In this document: piece by piece, positions 34,396-43,059 of the stretch
Layout of the letters: the number at the start of each line of letters is the position of its first letter
How positions within the stretch are numbered: position 1 is the stretch's first letter
Source: Lolium rigidum
Lineage: Eukaryota > Streptophyta > Magnoliopsida > Poales > Poaceae
Length of the DNA: 64,000 bases
Direction: 5' to 3'
NCBI RefSeq assembly: GCF_022539505.1
Contig: NC_061509.1
Location: 206,174,254-206,238,253 of the forward strand
The notes under the pieces: model-generated
The model's database searches: none
Told to the model about the DNA's origin: nothing
What the model saw: the letters and a program-made list of their open reading frames with translations, nothing else
Position numbers and translations under genes: made by a program

Positions 34396-35870
34396 TGTTT
34401 GCTTGCACTTTGCAGTAATTTCATGCATTTTCCGGAACTAACCTATTAACAAGATGCCACGGTGCAGGTTCTGTTTTTACTTATGTTTTTGGTTCGGAGA
34501 AAGGCTGTTCGGGCAATATTCTCGGAATTCGGCGAAGCGAAGGCCAAACCTCCTATTTTCCCGGAAGCGTCAGAACACCGAAGAAGAGTCGGAGAGGGGC
34601 CGGAGGGCCACCACACCATAGGGCGGCGCGGCACTGGCACAGGCCGCGCGTCGGCACGTGGTGTGGCGCCCCGAGGTGCCCCCCACCGCACGCCTCTTCG
34701 CCTATAAGATCCCTTTCGACCTAAAAACACGATACCACTTGAGCGAAACTCCGAGAAAGACTCCGGGGGCGCCGCCGCCATCGCGAAACTCCAATTCGGG
34801 GACGAGAGGTCTGCGTCCGGCACCACTCTGCGGGACGGGGAGGTGCCCGGAAGCCATCTCCATCAACGCCATCGCCTCCATCATGCTCAGTGAGTAGTTC
34901 CCCCATGGACTACGGGTTCTGTTGTAGCTAGTTGGTATTCTCTCCCCCATGTACTTCAATACAATGATCTCATGAGCTGCCTTACATGATTGAGATTCAT
35001 CTGATGTAATCAGTGTTGTGTTTGTCGGGATCCGATGGATTGTTACATTATGATTGTCTATCTACAAAGTTTATGAAGTTATTGTTGCTGCAATCTTGTT
35101 ATGCTTAATGCTTGTCACTAGGGAAGTGGCATGATCTTAGATTTGAGCTCTATACTTATTGTTTAGATTGTATCTACAAGTTGTATGCACATGTCACTAT
35201 GTCCAGGAACCAAAGGCCCGAAGTGGCGAAATCGGGACATACGGAGGGGATGGCGGTGATGTGAGGATCACATGTTTTCACGGAGTGTTAATGCTTTGCT
35301 CCGGTGCTCTATTAAAAGGAGTACCTTAATATCCGGTAGTTTCCCTTGAGGCCGGCTGCCACTAGGTTTGGTAGGACAAAAGATGTTGTGCAAGTTTCTC
35401 ATTGCGAGCACGTACGACTATTATTGGAAAACATGCCTACATGATTAATGATCTTGATATTCTGTCTTAATGCTATTTCAATCCTATCAATTGCCCGATC
35501 GTAATTTGTTCACCCCAACACTTGTTATTGGAGAGTTACCACTAGTGTAGATAGGCTGGGAACCCGGTCCATCTTTCATCATCATATACTCGTTCTACAT
35601 GTCATTGGAAGTAGTATCAACTATTTTACGGTGCCATTGCTCTCATATTACTATTCTTACTTCTGCTGTGTTCTTGTTACTATTGCTCTCATATCACTTT
35701 GCTACTTTCACATCACCCCTGTTGCTAGTGCTTTTCCAGGTGCAGCTGAATTGACAACTCAGTTGTTAAGGCTTATAAGTATTCTTTACCTCCCTTGTGT
35801 CGAATCAATAAATTTGGGTTTTACTTCCCTCGAAGACTATCGCGATCCCCTATACTTGTGGGTCATCAAG
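34396..35870 (+). mobile_element. Athila-like (Sabrina/WHAM-type) LTR, 5' truncated
   Basis: From 'GCATTTTCCGGAACTAACC' on, it is collinear with the minus-strand LTRs A-D (for example 'ATATTCTCGGAATT' and 'GACTACGGGTT' versus 'GACTATGGGTC'), but strongly diverged. It ends CTTGTGGGTCATCA, a typical end for this group, followed by a tRNA-Asp-type PBS. It has TATAAG near 34701 at the place where A-D have TTAAAG. The usual TGATACG start is missing. Confidence 0.7.
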
Positions 35871-36096
35871 ACTATTTTACGGCCGCCGTTGCCGGGGAGG
35901 CATAGCTCTCCCTCACGCAGTTCACCTGGGGAGTACCTCCACCTCCTCGAAAAGTTGCCATGGCGAACGAAGTTGAAGTCGCGCGTGGTTGTTGGTGTAC
36001 CATGGCCGGCCGATTTTGATTATAATTGGTGCATGTCAAAACTTTTTTTTTTTCTGCGTTTTGAGCCCACCTAGCAGAAGCCGAAAGCGGCCAAAA
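35871..36096 (+). mobile_element. Athila-like leader with PBS, cut by the assembly gap
   Basis: CGCCGTTGCCGGGGAGG (about 35884) is the tRNA-Asp PBS with a changed first half (GGCCGCCG for GGCGCCG). About 190 bp of leader follows up to the run of N. A T-run and 'GAAAGCGGCCAAAA' precede the gap and may already belong to another element. Confidence 0.55.
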
Positions 36097-36196
36097 NNNN
36101 NNNNNNNNNNNNNNNNNNNNNNNNNNNNNNNNNNNNNNNNNNNNNNNNNNNNNNNNNNNNNNNNNNNNNNNNNNNNNNNNNNNNNNNNNNNNNNNN
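36097..36196. other. assembly gap (100 N)
   Basis: Exactly 100 N are present, the usual placeholder for a gap of unknown length. Reading frames drawn across it are meaningless. The left end of the CACTA element probably lies in it. Confidence 0.98.
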
Positions 36197-37890
36197 ATCA
36201 CTTCATCCACCATCACAACAGACAAAGTCGTCTTGGACCGAACGGCAATGGTAAGACCTTGTAGGTAAGAGGATGCCGACCGCCGCCTTGAAGGATAGGT
36301 TGAAAACTTTAACATGCAGCTCACAAGGACGGCTCTCGGTGAGATCATCCACGGGGGTAGCGAGGAGGCTCGACCACCTGGTCATCATCATCATCATCAT
36401 TATCCACCTGCGAGAGGAAGCCACGCTGCTTTTCCGGTGTGGTTGAGATTGCGGCGGGGCGATGGCATTGAGCGGTGCGGGATCTACAGCTTGCCCCCGA
36501 GCCATACGAGATGTAAGTACTTGGGTTACCATGGTTAATTGGGCTTGCATGGTGCTCATACCCTCCTCTAAGTTAGCCGGGCGGTCTGTTTCCCTTGCCT
36601 TCCTCCTCTCATGGCTTTTATCGGGAAATCTCTTCCTTTCCGCGGGAAAGCCATACTTCCACGGAACGGAGCCTGCTGTGCCTCGTGTTCGTCCGCCGTG
36701 TTCTTTGTTCCCAAGGGCGCGTGTCGGCTCATCGTTCTCTCTTTCGGGCTGGAACAACCCCGCCTCCACGTCCCTATGTGCTTTTTCCGGGGCATCAATG
36801 GGAACCTTCGGATGAGCTTTCTTATAGATGCACTTCCCTGTTTACCGGATCCAACGTTCCCCCAATCCCGTAGAACCACTCCTTGCACCGTTCGATCCAA
36901 CCGTGTGTCCCTAATCTGATCCCTTTCTTGGTCGGTTCCGCCTCAGCTGCACTGCCACTTAGGACGGTTAGCCACTGTATCCACCTGGACCCAGAATTTG
37001 GTGATATAGCTTCAACGCAGCATTTGCCTTATTTATTTCCGACCTTCTCTTAAATTCTTCGACTCCGTGCTTTGTACTTCACGAATTCTTCCCGGTGAGT
37101 TTTTACCTTCTCATTGTCCGGAGTCTTCTTTATCTTGATAAGGCGGCGCAATCTTTTCTTGTGGCTCTTGAATAGTTCGGCCATCTTCTTCTTGCCAAAC
37201 TCGCGGAGGGCCTGCTCCATCTTGGCCTTTTCAGCGTCACCCCCTCTTCGGGTACTATGTTGAAATGTGACATGAGCTTGTCCATAATGCTGTTTTTGGC
37301 TACATCATCGATATAAAGACCTTGACCTTCTTCCTCTGCGGACGAGCACTAGTCCCTTCGGCTTGTGCCATTCTCGAACGGTGATCGGGACGTGGTCCCG
37401 AACAAGCACTCCGCATTGAGCTATAAATGCCTTTGCACCTTTCTCTGGAGCAATCGGTTTACCATCCTTTTCGATGTGGGTGATGTCGTGCCTAACACCG
37501 TCATCCAACTTTTTGGCCGGGCCTCGCTTCCTCGACTTTACAGAAGAAGTGCTCGATCCGGAGGGCTAAAAAAGAAATAGTTCATAGTCGGTACAATTTA
37601 ATTAGTTAATGCATCTAGTCGATCAACAGCGGCTTAATTAATTTATATACCTCGGTGATAACTACAGTTCGGGAGCCATTATGATGATCTTGTTCCTCAC
37701 CGGCGCCGGTAGGATCTTCTTCCTCAATATCCTCCGCTCCCTCACCGGAGTCATTCAAATAAGTTGCGGTGACATCGTCACCGCCATCATCTGGAATAAC
37801 GTCGTCGTCGCGATCATCCGAGTACCGTTTGCTATGAGTTCCTCCATGAAATTTTCTTGAATTTCATCTCTCTCCATGCTTTCTACAACG
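36197..37890 (-). pseudogene. CACTA tnpA-like gene (plant transposase, Ptta/En/Spm type), broken
   Basis: The first visible exon (to 37651) encodes an acidic stretch 'DDDVIPDDGGDDVTATYLND...EDIEEEDPTG'. An 85-bp intron (37566-37650, GT...TTTTTTAG) separates it from 'SGSSTSSVKSRKRGPAKKL', 'KPIAPEKGAKAFIAQCGVLV', 'RDHVPITVREWHKPKG', which is typical of the second ORF of Caspar-type elements. Further on, a basic 'ERRKARETDRPANLEEGMST' coiled-coil-like part and a Gln/Met-rich tail follow up to the gap. Frames change near 37800, 37210 and 36900. These proteins bind the subterminal repeats. The C-terminus is lost in the gap. Confidence 0.75.
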
Positions 37891-38071
37891 ACCTGCAAGC
37901 TATACATAGGAACCATCATATGATCAAATTAAGGATAATGCGAGAAAACTGAAAATGGAGTTACATATGTGTAGTTCTTAACTAAGGATCGATAATATAG
38001 TGCTAAAAGCGAGATAGTGCGATTACATGCATACATAGATCGGGTTCATGTTTATTTAACCCTAATACATA

Positions 38072-38521
38072 TCAATCACTACTACAACCACTCAACCGCG
38101 CAGACCGGGTCCTAGAGGGCGCCGACCGGGTCCCGAGCCGCGGCTGGGTGTGCCCCCAAAGCCACGGAACAACAACGGGAGCATAGCTAACATGAGATCC
38201 CCGCATAACGCTCCATCCGGTCCTATACATGTTGTCTAACGCGTACATGTAACGGCGAACGTGCTCGTCCTCCGCCGCAATGCGCTGAGCTACCTCCTCC
38301 GGCGGGGCCGGCTCCCTCCGAAACGACCGTGGCCCATAAGACCTCCACCAAAGAATATCCGGGTCGACAACGGGACCCGGATTCCGCACCAAGGTGCGCG
38401 ACCCGGAAGCTAAGACCTCCCAGTGCCACCCCGGCGGAGCCCAGTCCCGGACCTCCCCCATCTGCTCCATCTCCTCGGTGAGAGTCGGACCACGGCCCGC
38501 CGGCTGTCGCTGTCGCGGCAT
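38072..38521 (-). CDS. CACTA accessory ORF 1, 149 aa, unknown function
   Basis: The start is MPRQRQPAGRGPTLTEEMEQ and the frame is intact. Notable parts are 'DWAPPGWHWEVL', 'LVRNPGPVVDPDILWWRSYG', 'EPAPPEEVAQRIAAEDEHVR' and 'YALDNMYRTGWSVMRG'. It is Trp-rich with no signal peptide or membrane segment. A TATATATATG motif (about 38544-38553) lies 25-30 bp upstream. I know similar ORFs only from grass CACTA elements and cannot give a function. It lies between the tnpA-like gene and the minisatellite arrays, on the same strand as the transposase genes. Confidence 0.6.
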   Translation of the reverse strand: MPRQRQPAGRGPTLTEEMEQMGEVRDWAPPGWHWEVLASGSRTLVRNPGPVVDPDILWWRSYGPRSFRREPAPPEEVAQRIAAEDEHVRRYMYALDNMYRTGWSVMRGSHVSYAPVVVPWLWGHTQPRLGTRSAPSRTRSARLSGCSSD

Positions 38522-38599
38522 CGTAGCTACGAAAACAAATCATATATATATGTACCAATGTTAACATAAATTAAAAAATAACTTTACTACTTTTATGTT

Positions 38600-38930
38600 A
38601 GTGGGCGTCGGCACTATTTAGTCGGCGCCGGCACTACTCTATTTAATCAGCGCCGGTACTACCGTTTGAGGGCGCCGGCACTACCGTTTGAGGGCGCCGG
38701 CACTACCGTTGAGGGGCGCCGGCACTACCGTTGAGGCGTCGGCACTACCGTTTGAGGGGTGCCGGCACTACCGTTTGAGGGCGCCGGCACTACCGTTTGA
38801 GAGCGCCGGCACTACCGTTTGAGGCGCCGGCACTACCGTTTGAGGATCGACGCCGGCACTACCGTTTGAGAGCGCCGGCACTACCATTTGAGAGCGCCGG
38901 CACTACCCGTTTGAGGCGCCGACATACTAA
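38600..38930. repeat. ~21-bp GC-rich minisatellite, about 15 copies
   Basis: Units of 20-24 bp carry 'GCGCCGGCACTACCGTTTGA', varying in the number of G and T at the joints. Two outer copies on the left carry ATTTAG/ATTTAATCA in place of the CCGTTTGAG end. Confidence 0.9.
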
Positions 38931-38934
38931 TTAA

Positions 38935-39255
38935 CTATACTCTATATACTAACAATATATACTAACAACTATACTATTTAACAACTATACTAACAAATCA
39001 TATATAAATTTCACTATTTTCTATATAACATTTTTTCGAATTAACTATACTAACATATACTAACTTTATCTATACATATTAACTATACTAACAAACTATA
39101 CTAACAACTATTACTAACTACTATATACTAACAACTAATACTAACAATACTAACTATACTAACAATAACTAACAACTCTATATACTAACTATACTAACAA
39201 CTATACTAACAATATACTAACAACTATATATACTAACAACTATACTAACTATATG
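38935..39255. repeat. A/T-rich simple array of CTATACTAACAA-type words
   Basis: Irregular repetition of 'ACTATACTAACA' with 8- to 14-bp spacing. It has no coding capacity. Confidence 0.85.
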
Positions 39256-39680
39256 TCAAATTTGAAGAAACAAAAATATAAAAAAAAGGGGGTGTGGCCG
39301 GGGGCCGGCGCTCACCTTGCCGGCCGGCGGAGAGGAGGCGGGCGGCGCGGCGTGGAGGCGACGGCGGCGGGGGCGTAGGCGCGGTGGCGGCCGAGGAGGA
39401 GGCGCGGTGGCGGGGCGTAGGCGCGGTGGCGGCGGCGGAGAGGAGGCGGCCGGCGGAGAGGAGGCGCGGCGGCGCGGCGCACGGCCGAGCGGCTCGGGCG
39501 CGTGAGCGCGCGCGGGCGAACGGAGGCGGCGGCGCGCGCGGGTGGTCAGCGGCGGCGGCGCACGCGCGTGGAGGGCGGCGGCGAACGGCGGCGGCGCGGC
39601 AGGAGTCCGGCAGCCTGGCGGCGTCGTTTGCCTTCGTCTCCGCGGGATTGATCTCCGCGGAGACGAAGGGGCGACAGTTA
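39256..39680. other. GC-rich (GGC)n-like stretch
   Basis: It is extremely G+C-rich with GGCGGCG-type repetition, so all frames are open by composition (Ala/Arg/Gly or Pro/Ala/Arg). I find no conserved motif and do not call a gene. Confidence 0.6.
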
Positions 39681-39684
39681 TAGT

Positions 39685-39865
39685 GCCCCCCCTTTGGACC
39701 CGGTGTGTTTTACAAACCGGGTCCAAAGACCCCCCTTTGGACCCGGTTTGTAATACAAACCGGGACTAAAGGTCTTTTTTCTGCGTTTTCGCTGCGCGCG
39801 CAAAAAGGCCTTTAGTCCCGGTTTGTATTACAAACCGGGTCTAAAGGCCAATTTTTTTTAAAAAT
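39685..39865. repeat. internal CACTA subterminal-type repeats
   Basis: Three inverted units of the type CTTTGGACCCGGTTTGT...ACAAACCGGGACTAAAG surround a 'CTGCGTTTTCGCTGCGCGCG' word. The same motif type is found at the right terminus of the element (46610-46740), so this copy is internal. It may mark the edge of an inserted or rearranged CACTA end. Confidence 0.75.
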
Positions 39866-39889
39866 TTCATTCCCGCCTTATTTCAAATG

Positions 39890-40430
39890 AAAAAAAAAGA
39901 CCGCACCGCCACCGCCTGGCCACCACCGTCACCGCCGTGTAGTGGCCACTGTCGCCACCGCCACCGCCTGCCCCGCCCCGCCCCGCCCCGCCCCGCCGCC
40001 ACCGCCACACACGTGTCCCTTCCCCGTGCCACGTGTCGCCGCCGCTTCCACGTGCCTCGCCCCGCCGTCACCGCCATGTACGGGCCACCGCCGTGTACTG
40101 CCCACCACCGCCACCGCCGTGTACTGCCCACCGTCGGCACCCCCGTGTCGCCCACCACCGCCACCGCCACCGCCGGCCACCACCGTCACCGCCATGTACG
40201 GGCCACCGCCGTGTACTGCCCACCACCGCCACCGCCACACGTGTCCCTTCCCCGTGCCACGTGTCGCCGCCGCTTCCACGTGCCTCGCCCCGCCGCCACC
40301 GCCGTGCGCCGTGTAGATCCCGCTTCCACGTGCCACGCCCCGCCGCTTCCCGCGCCACGTCGCCGCCGCTTCCACGTGCCACGCCCGCCGCTTCCGCGCC
40401 ACCGTCGCCAAACTTGCCGCGTCGCTGTGC
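39890..40430. repeat. GC-rich CCACCGCC array with ~115- to 120-bp higher-order repeat
   Basis: Short CCACCGCCGTG-type words form larger repeated blocks. 'GTGTCCCTTCCCCGTGCCAC' occurs at about 40013 and 40240, and 'CATGTACGGGCCACCGCCGT' at about 40075 and 40193. Long frames on both strands here come from composition. Confidence 0.8.
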
Positions 40431-40437
40431 TATAAAG
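40430..40437 (+). promoter_or_regulatory. TATA box of the AP2/ERF-like ORF
   Basis: CTATAAAG lies about 60 bp before the ATG within otherwise GC-rich sequence, a good position for a plant core promoter. Confidence 0.55.
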
Positions 40438-40494
40438 CGCCGCGTGCGCGCGCGAACCACACGTCGCCGTCGCCTCCGTTCATTCGTCGCCGGG

Positions 40495-41021
40495 ATGCCG
40501 CCGCGCCGTCGCGGCTCGTCCGGTTTCCGTGGCGTCCGAGCGCGGCCGAACGGTAGGTTCTACGCCGAGATGCGTGCCGGTGGCTTCCGGCTCACCCTCG
40601 GCACGTACAACACCCCGGAGCTGGCGGCGCGCGCTTACGACGCGGCCGCATGGCGATTTCGGCGGCCACGGTGCGACATGAACTTCCCAGACGTCGAATC
40701 GCTAGAGGAGGCGGAGTTCCTCGCGCCGGCCGCCGTGCCTCGTCGACGACGAGGGACCGTCGCCGCCACCGCCGGGTGCAGCGCCGGATCGCAATCGCCG
40801 AGCACGACGAGGAGTTGATGCGCCGGTGGAGGGCGCAGTTCCCCAACGACGTCGACAACACCGCCGCGTTCTTCGCTGACCTCCGGGCACAACGCAGGTC
40901 CAACGGGCGCCATCGTCGGGCCGTCGCCGTGTTCGAGCTCGATAACCCGAATACAACTTGGGCCGACAACGACCCTCGGTGGGACGACATTTGGACCGAG
41001 ACAACCTCCGACGACGAGTAG
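40495..41021 (+). pseudogene. AP2/ERF-domain ORF carried by the CACTA element (one frameshift)
   Basis: The start MPPRRRGSSGFRGVRARP is chosen because the AP2 domain begins at residue 10. It contains the hallmarks 'FRGVR', 'FYAEMR', 'LGTYNTPELAARAYDAAAW' and 'MNFPD' (about residues 10-66), the fold of DNA-binding AP2/ERF proteins. The frame shifts by one near 40740-40770. The second part then reads 'HRRVQRRIAIAEHDEELMRR', 'WRAQFPNDVDNT' and ends 'DDPRWDDIW...SDDE', an acidic tail. A TATA box lies 60 bp upstream. It is on the opposite strand to the transposase genes and faces accessory ORF 3 tail to tail. DNA binding is inferred from the fold; the regulatory target is unknown. Confidence 0.8.
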
Positions 41022-41136
41022 ATCGACTAGACTAGTTGTTTATCTATTTTATTGTATTTTCAATAAAGTCGTTGTGGCAGACGCTGATGATGAGAAAAGT
41101 TTCCCGCCAGATTACATGTGGAATTAAAGTACATAA

Positions 41137-41290
41137 CTCAACTGAAAATTAATTAAGATACATGGCCAGATAGTACTCGTGCCTAGCCCTATAGTACTCG
41201 TGCCTAGCTCAACTGAAAATTAATTAAGATACATGGCCAGATTCGACTTGTTCGAGTCATTCGGTCATACTCGTGCCTGGCCCTATAGTA
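41137..41290. repeat. 70-bp tandem duplication behind the AP2/ERF-like ORF
   Basis: 'CTCAACTGAAAATTAATTAA' and 'GATACATGGCCAGAT' occur at about 41137 and 41207. The word 'AGTACTCGTGCCTAG' and variants follow each copy. Confidence 0.8.
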
Positions 41291-41323
41291 CTCGCCACTC
41301 TGTAGTCGTCGTAGTCGCCGTCA

Positions 41324-41791
41324 TCATCGTCGGCTGGCATCGGGGTCGCGGTAGTCAAACCTCGGCGGGAGAGCACGCGTGGGCTGGGACTGAGGGTAGC
41401 GCAGGCGGGGGCCACGGTGGGCCATGACGCCCTGGAGAGTTCGGTCGCGCCACCACAGCCGACGGCCGGCCTCGTTGAAGTTCGAAGGAGGCGGGCCGCC
41501 GTCCTCGTGCACGGCGAGCGCCCTCTCACGCCGATTGATGAAGAAGCTCTCCCAAGTCGGGCTGTAGTCGGGATGCCCGCGGGGATTCCTCCGCTGCTCC
41601 GGCGTGAGCTCGAAGTAGTAGTGGTTCGTGATGGCCATCTCGCGCGCCACACCTAGAGGGACGGGGAGGGACCGGTACCCCTCCGACGCTCGGCAACCAG
41701 CCGGTAGGGACGCGGTAGCCCGGCGGGCAGGGGTAGTTCGACGCGCAAGCGCCTCCGCCTCCCGGAGGGTTAGAGATACGATGGAAGCCAT
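41324..41791 (-). CDS. CACTA accessory ORF 3, 155 aa, unknown function
   Basis: The intact frame starts MASIVSLTLREAEALARRT. The core reads 'HYYFELTPEQRRNPRGHPDY', 'TWESFFINRRERALAVHEDG' and 'NEAGRRLWWRDRTLQGVMAH', with a paired Trp near the end. It is rich in Arg, with no membrane segment. A CTATATATATG box (41859-41868) lies ~70 bp upstream. I recall related ORFs only from grass CACTA elements. It converges with the AP2/ERF-like ORF, leaving ~300 bp between the two stops. The function is not known. Confidence 0.6.
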   Translation of the reverse strand: MASIVSLTLREAEALARRTTPARRATASLPAGCRASEGYRSLPVPLGVAREMAITNHYYFELTPEQRRNPRGHPDYSPTWESFFINRRERALAVHEDGGPPPSNFNEAGRRLWWRDRTLQGVMAHRGPRLRYPQSQPTRALPPRFDYRDPDASRR

Positions 41792-41858
41792 GTGACCTGG
41801 TGATGAGGTTTGCGAGATATGAGTCTAGATGTGATATGTAAATGGAGGCCAAGCCAAC

Positions 41859-41868
41859 ATATATATAG
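41859..41868 (-). promoter_or_regulatory. TATA box of accessory ORF 3
   Basis: CTATATATAT on the minus strand, about 70 bp before the ATG and directly after the 88-bp repeat array. Confidence 0.5.
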
Positions 41869-41949
41869 TGAAAAAATGGCGGGAGGACGGAGGCGGGAAG
41901 CGGTGGAAAGCGCGGGAAGAAAAATAGGCGGGAACGCAGTGGCGCCAAA

Positions 41950-42297
41950 AACTGTCGGTGGGATAAGGACGTGTGGGTAACCTTTAGTCCCGGCTGGTGG
42001 GTACAACCGGGAGTAAAGATCATTTTTTGTCATATCTAACAAAAGTGTCGGTGGGATAAAGACGTGTGGGTAACCTTTAGTCCCGGCTGGTGGGTACAAC
42101 CGGGACGAAAGATCCTTTTTTTGTCATCTAACAAAACTGTCGGTGGGATAAAGACGTGTGGGTAACCTTTAGTCCCGGCTGGTGGGTACAACCGGGACTA
42201 AAGATCCTTTTTTGTCATCTAACAAAACTGTCGGTGGGATAAGGACGTGTGGGTAACCTTTAGTCCCGGCTGGTGGGTACAACCGGGACTAAAGATG
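41950..42297. repeat. ~88-bp tandem array with internal hairpins, 4 copies
   Basis: Each unit carries 'CTGTCGGTGGGATAAGGACG' and an inverted pair TTTAGTCCCGGCTGG...CAACCGGGACTAAAG, the CACTA subterminal motif. The copies differ by a few bases; the last lacks the TTTTTTGTCATC spacer. Confidence 0.9.
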
Positions 42298-42392
42298 TCG
42301 GCGAGGATAAGAACGCATGGGTGGACGCACTTGCTCGATGAGATAAAGCATGTAGCGCACGACGCCTGTCGAGTAGAAGCGGTGCTTGTGCC

Positions 42393-42402
42393 TATAAAAG
42401 GA
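42393..42402 (+). promoter_or_regulatory. possible TATA box before the 140-bp array
   Basis: CTATAAAAGGA is a strong TATA-like word on the plus strand. A transcript from it would run into the 140-bp tandem array, opposite to tnpD. No convincing coding frame follows. Confidence 0.35.
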
Positions 42403-42465
42403 GCATCGATACGGCTTGCCAAGCAGATCAACAAGCCAAGCGAGAGATTCATTCCCATGGATTGG

Positions 42466-42868
42466 AAAATCTCCGGTGGCGCAGCTTCTCGAAGATGTTG
42501 TTGGTGCACACGCCCTACGGCATCTTCGGAAGCTGCGCCTCGGAATTTTTCCCTGCAAGCCCGTGAACGACTACATCTCCTCTAACGAGTGTTGGGGAAA
42601 GGGTTGGGAAATCTCCCGTGGCGCAACTTCTCGAAGATGTCGTTGGTGCACAAGCCTTACGGCATCTTCGGAAGTTGCTCCTCGGAATTTTTCCTGCAAG
42701 CCCCGAACGACTACATCTCCTCTAATAGTGTTGGGGAAAGGGTTGGGAAATCTCCGTGGCGCGGTTTCTCGAAGATGTTGTTGGTGCACATGCCCTACGG
42801 CATCTTCGGAAGCTGCGCCTCGGAATTTTCCCCTGCAAACCCGTGAACGACTACATCTCCTCTATATA
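42466..42868. repeat. 140-bp tandem array, ~2.9 copies
   Basis: Units start near 42466, 42607 and 42748. Each contains 'CTTCTCGAAGATGTTGTTGG', 'TACGGCATCTTCGGAAG' and 'GACTACATCTCCTCTA'. A plus-strand frame would repeat 'PYGIFGSCASEF' and 'NDYISS', but small indels change the frame between units, so I do not call a protein. Confidence 0.9.
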
Positions 42869-43059
42869 TATGGTACAAAAAGCCAACCACATCTCCACTT
42901 TTCATATCTTACATACGGTTAAATGATTACACAAAAATAAATGGGAAATTGATTGCCATGTTGAGATACTCATTTGTGCCATGGAGCATCTTCATCATTT
43001 AATCTTCTTCGGCCTTAACCATGGAGCATCTTCATCATTTAACTTGATGCTTGGATCAA

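Noticed and set aside
35872..36348. 158-codon minus-strand ORF
   Set aside because: It runs through the N gap.
38600..38930. Regular short repeats resembling a CRISPR array
   Set aside because: The repeats are directly joined without unique spacers, in a plant transposon; it is a minisatellite.
39256..39726. Pro/Ala/Arg-rich ORF of 156 codons
   Set aside because: Composition-driven open frame in a GGC-rich stretch.
39887..40490. Long overlapping ORFs on both strands (up to 182 codons) in the CCACCGCC region
   Set aside because: They come from GC-rich repetitive composition, with low-complexity Pro/His/Arg translations and no conserved motif before the AP2 start.
42416..42922. 168-codon plus-strand ORF over the 140-bp array
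   Set aside because: Repeat units change frame by indels, and the translation is only the array itself.
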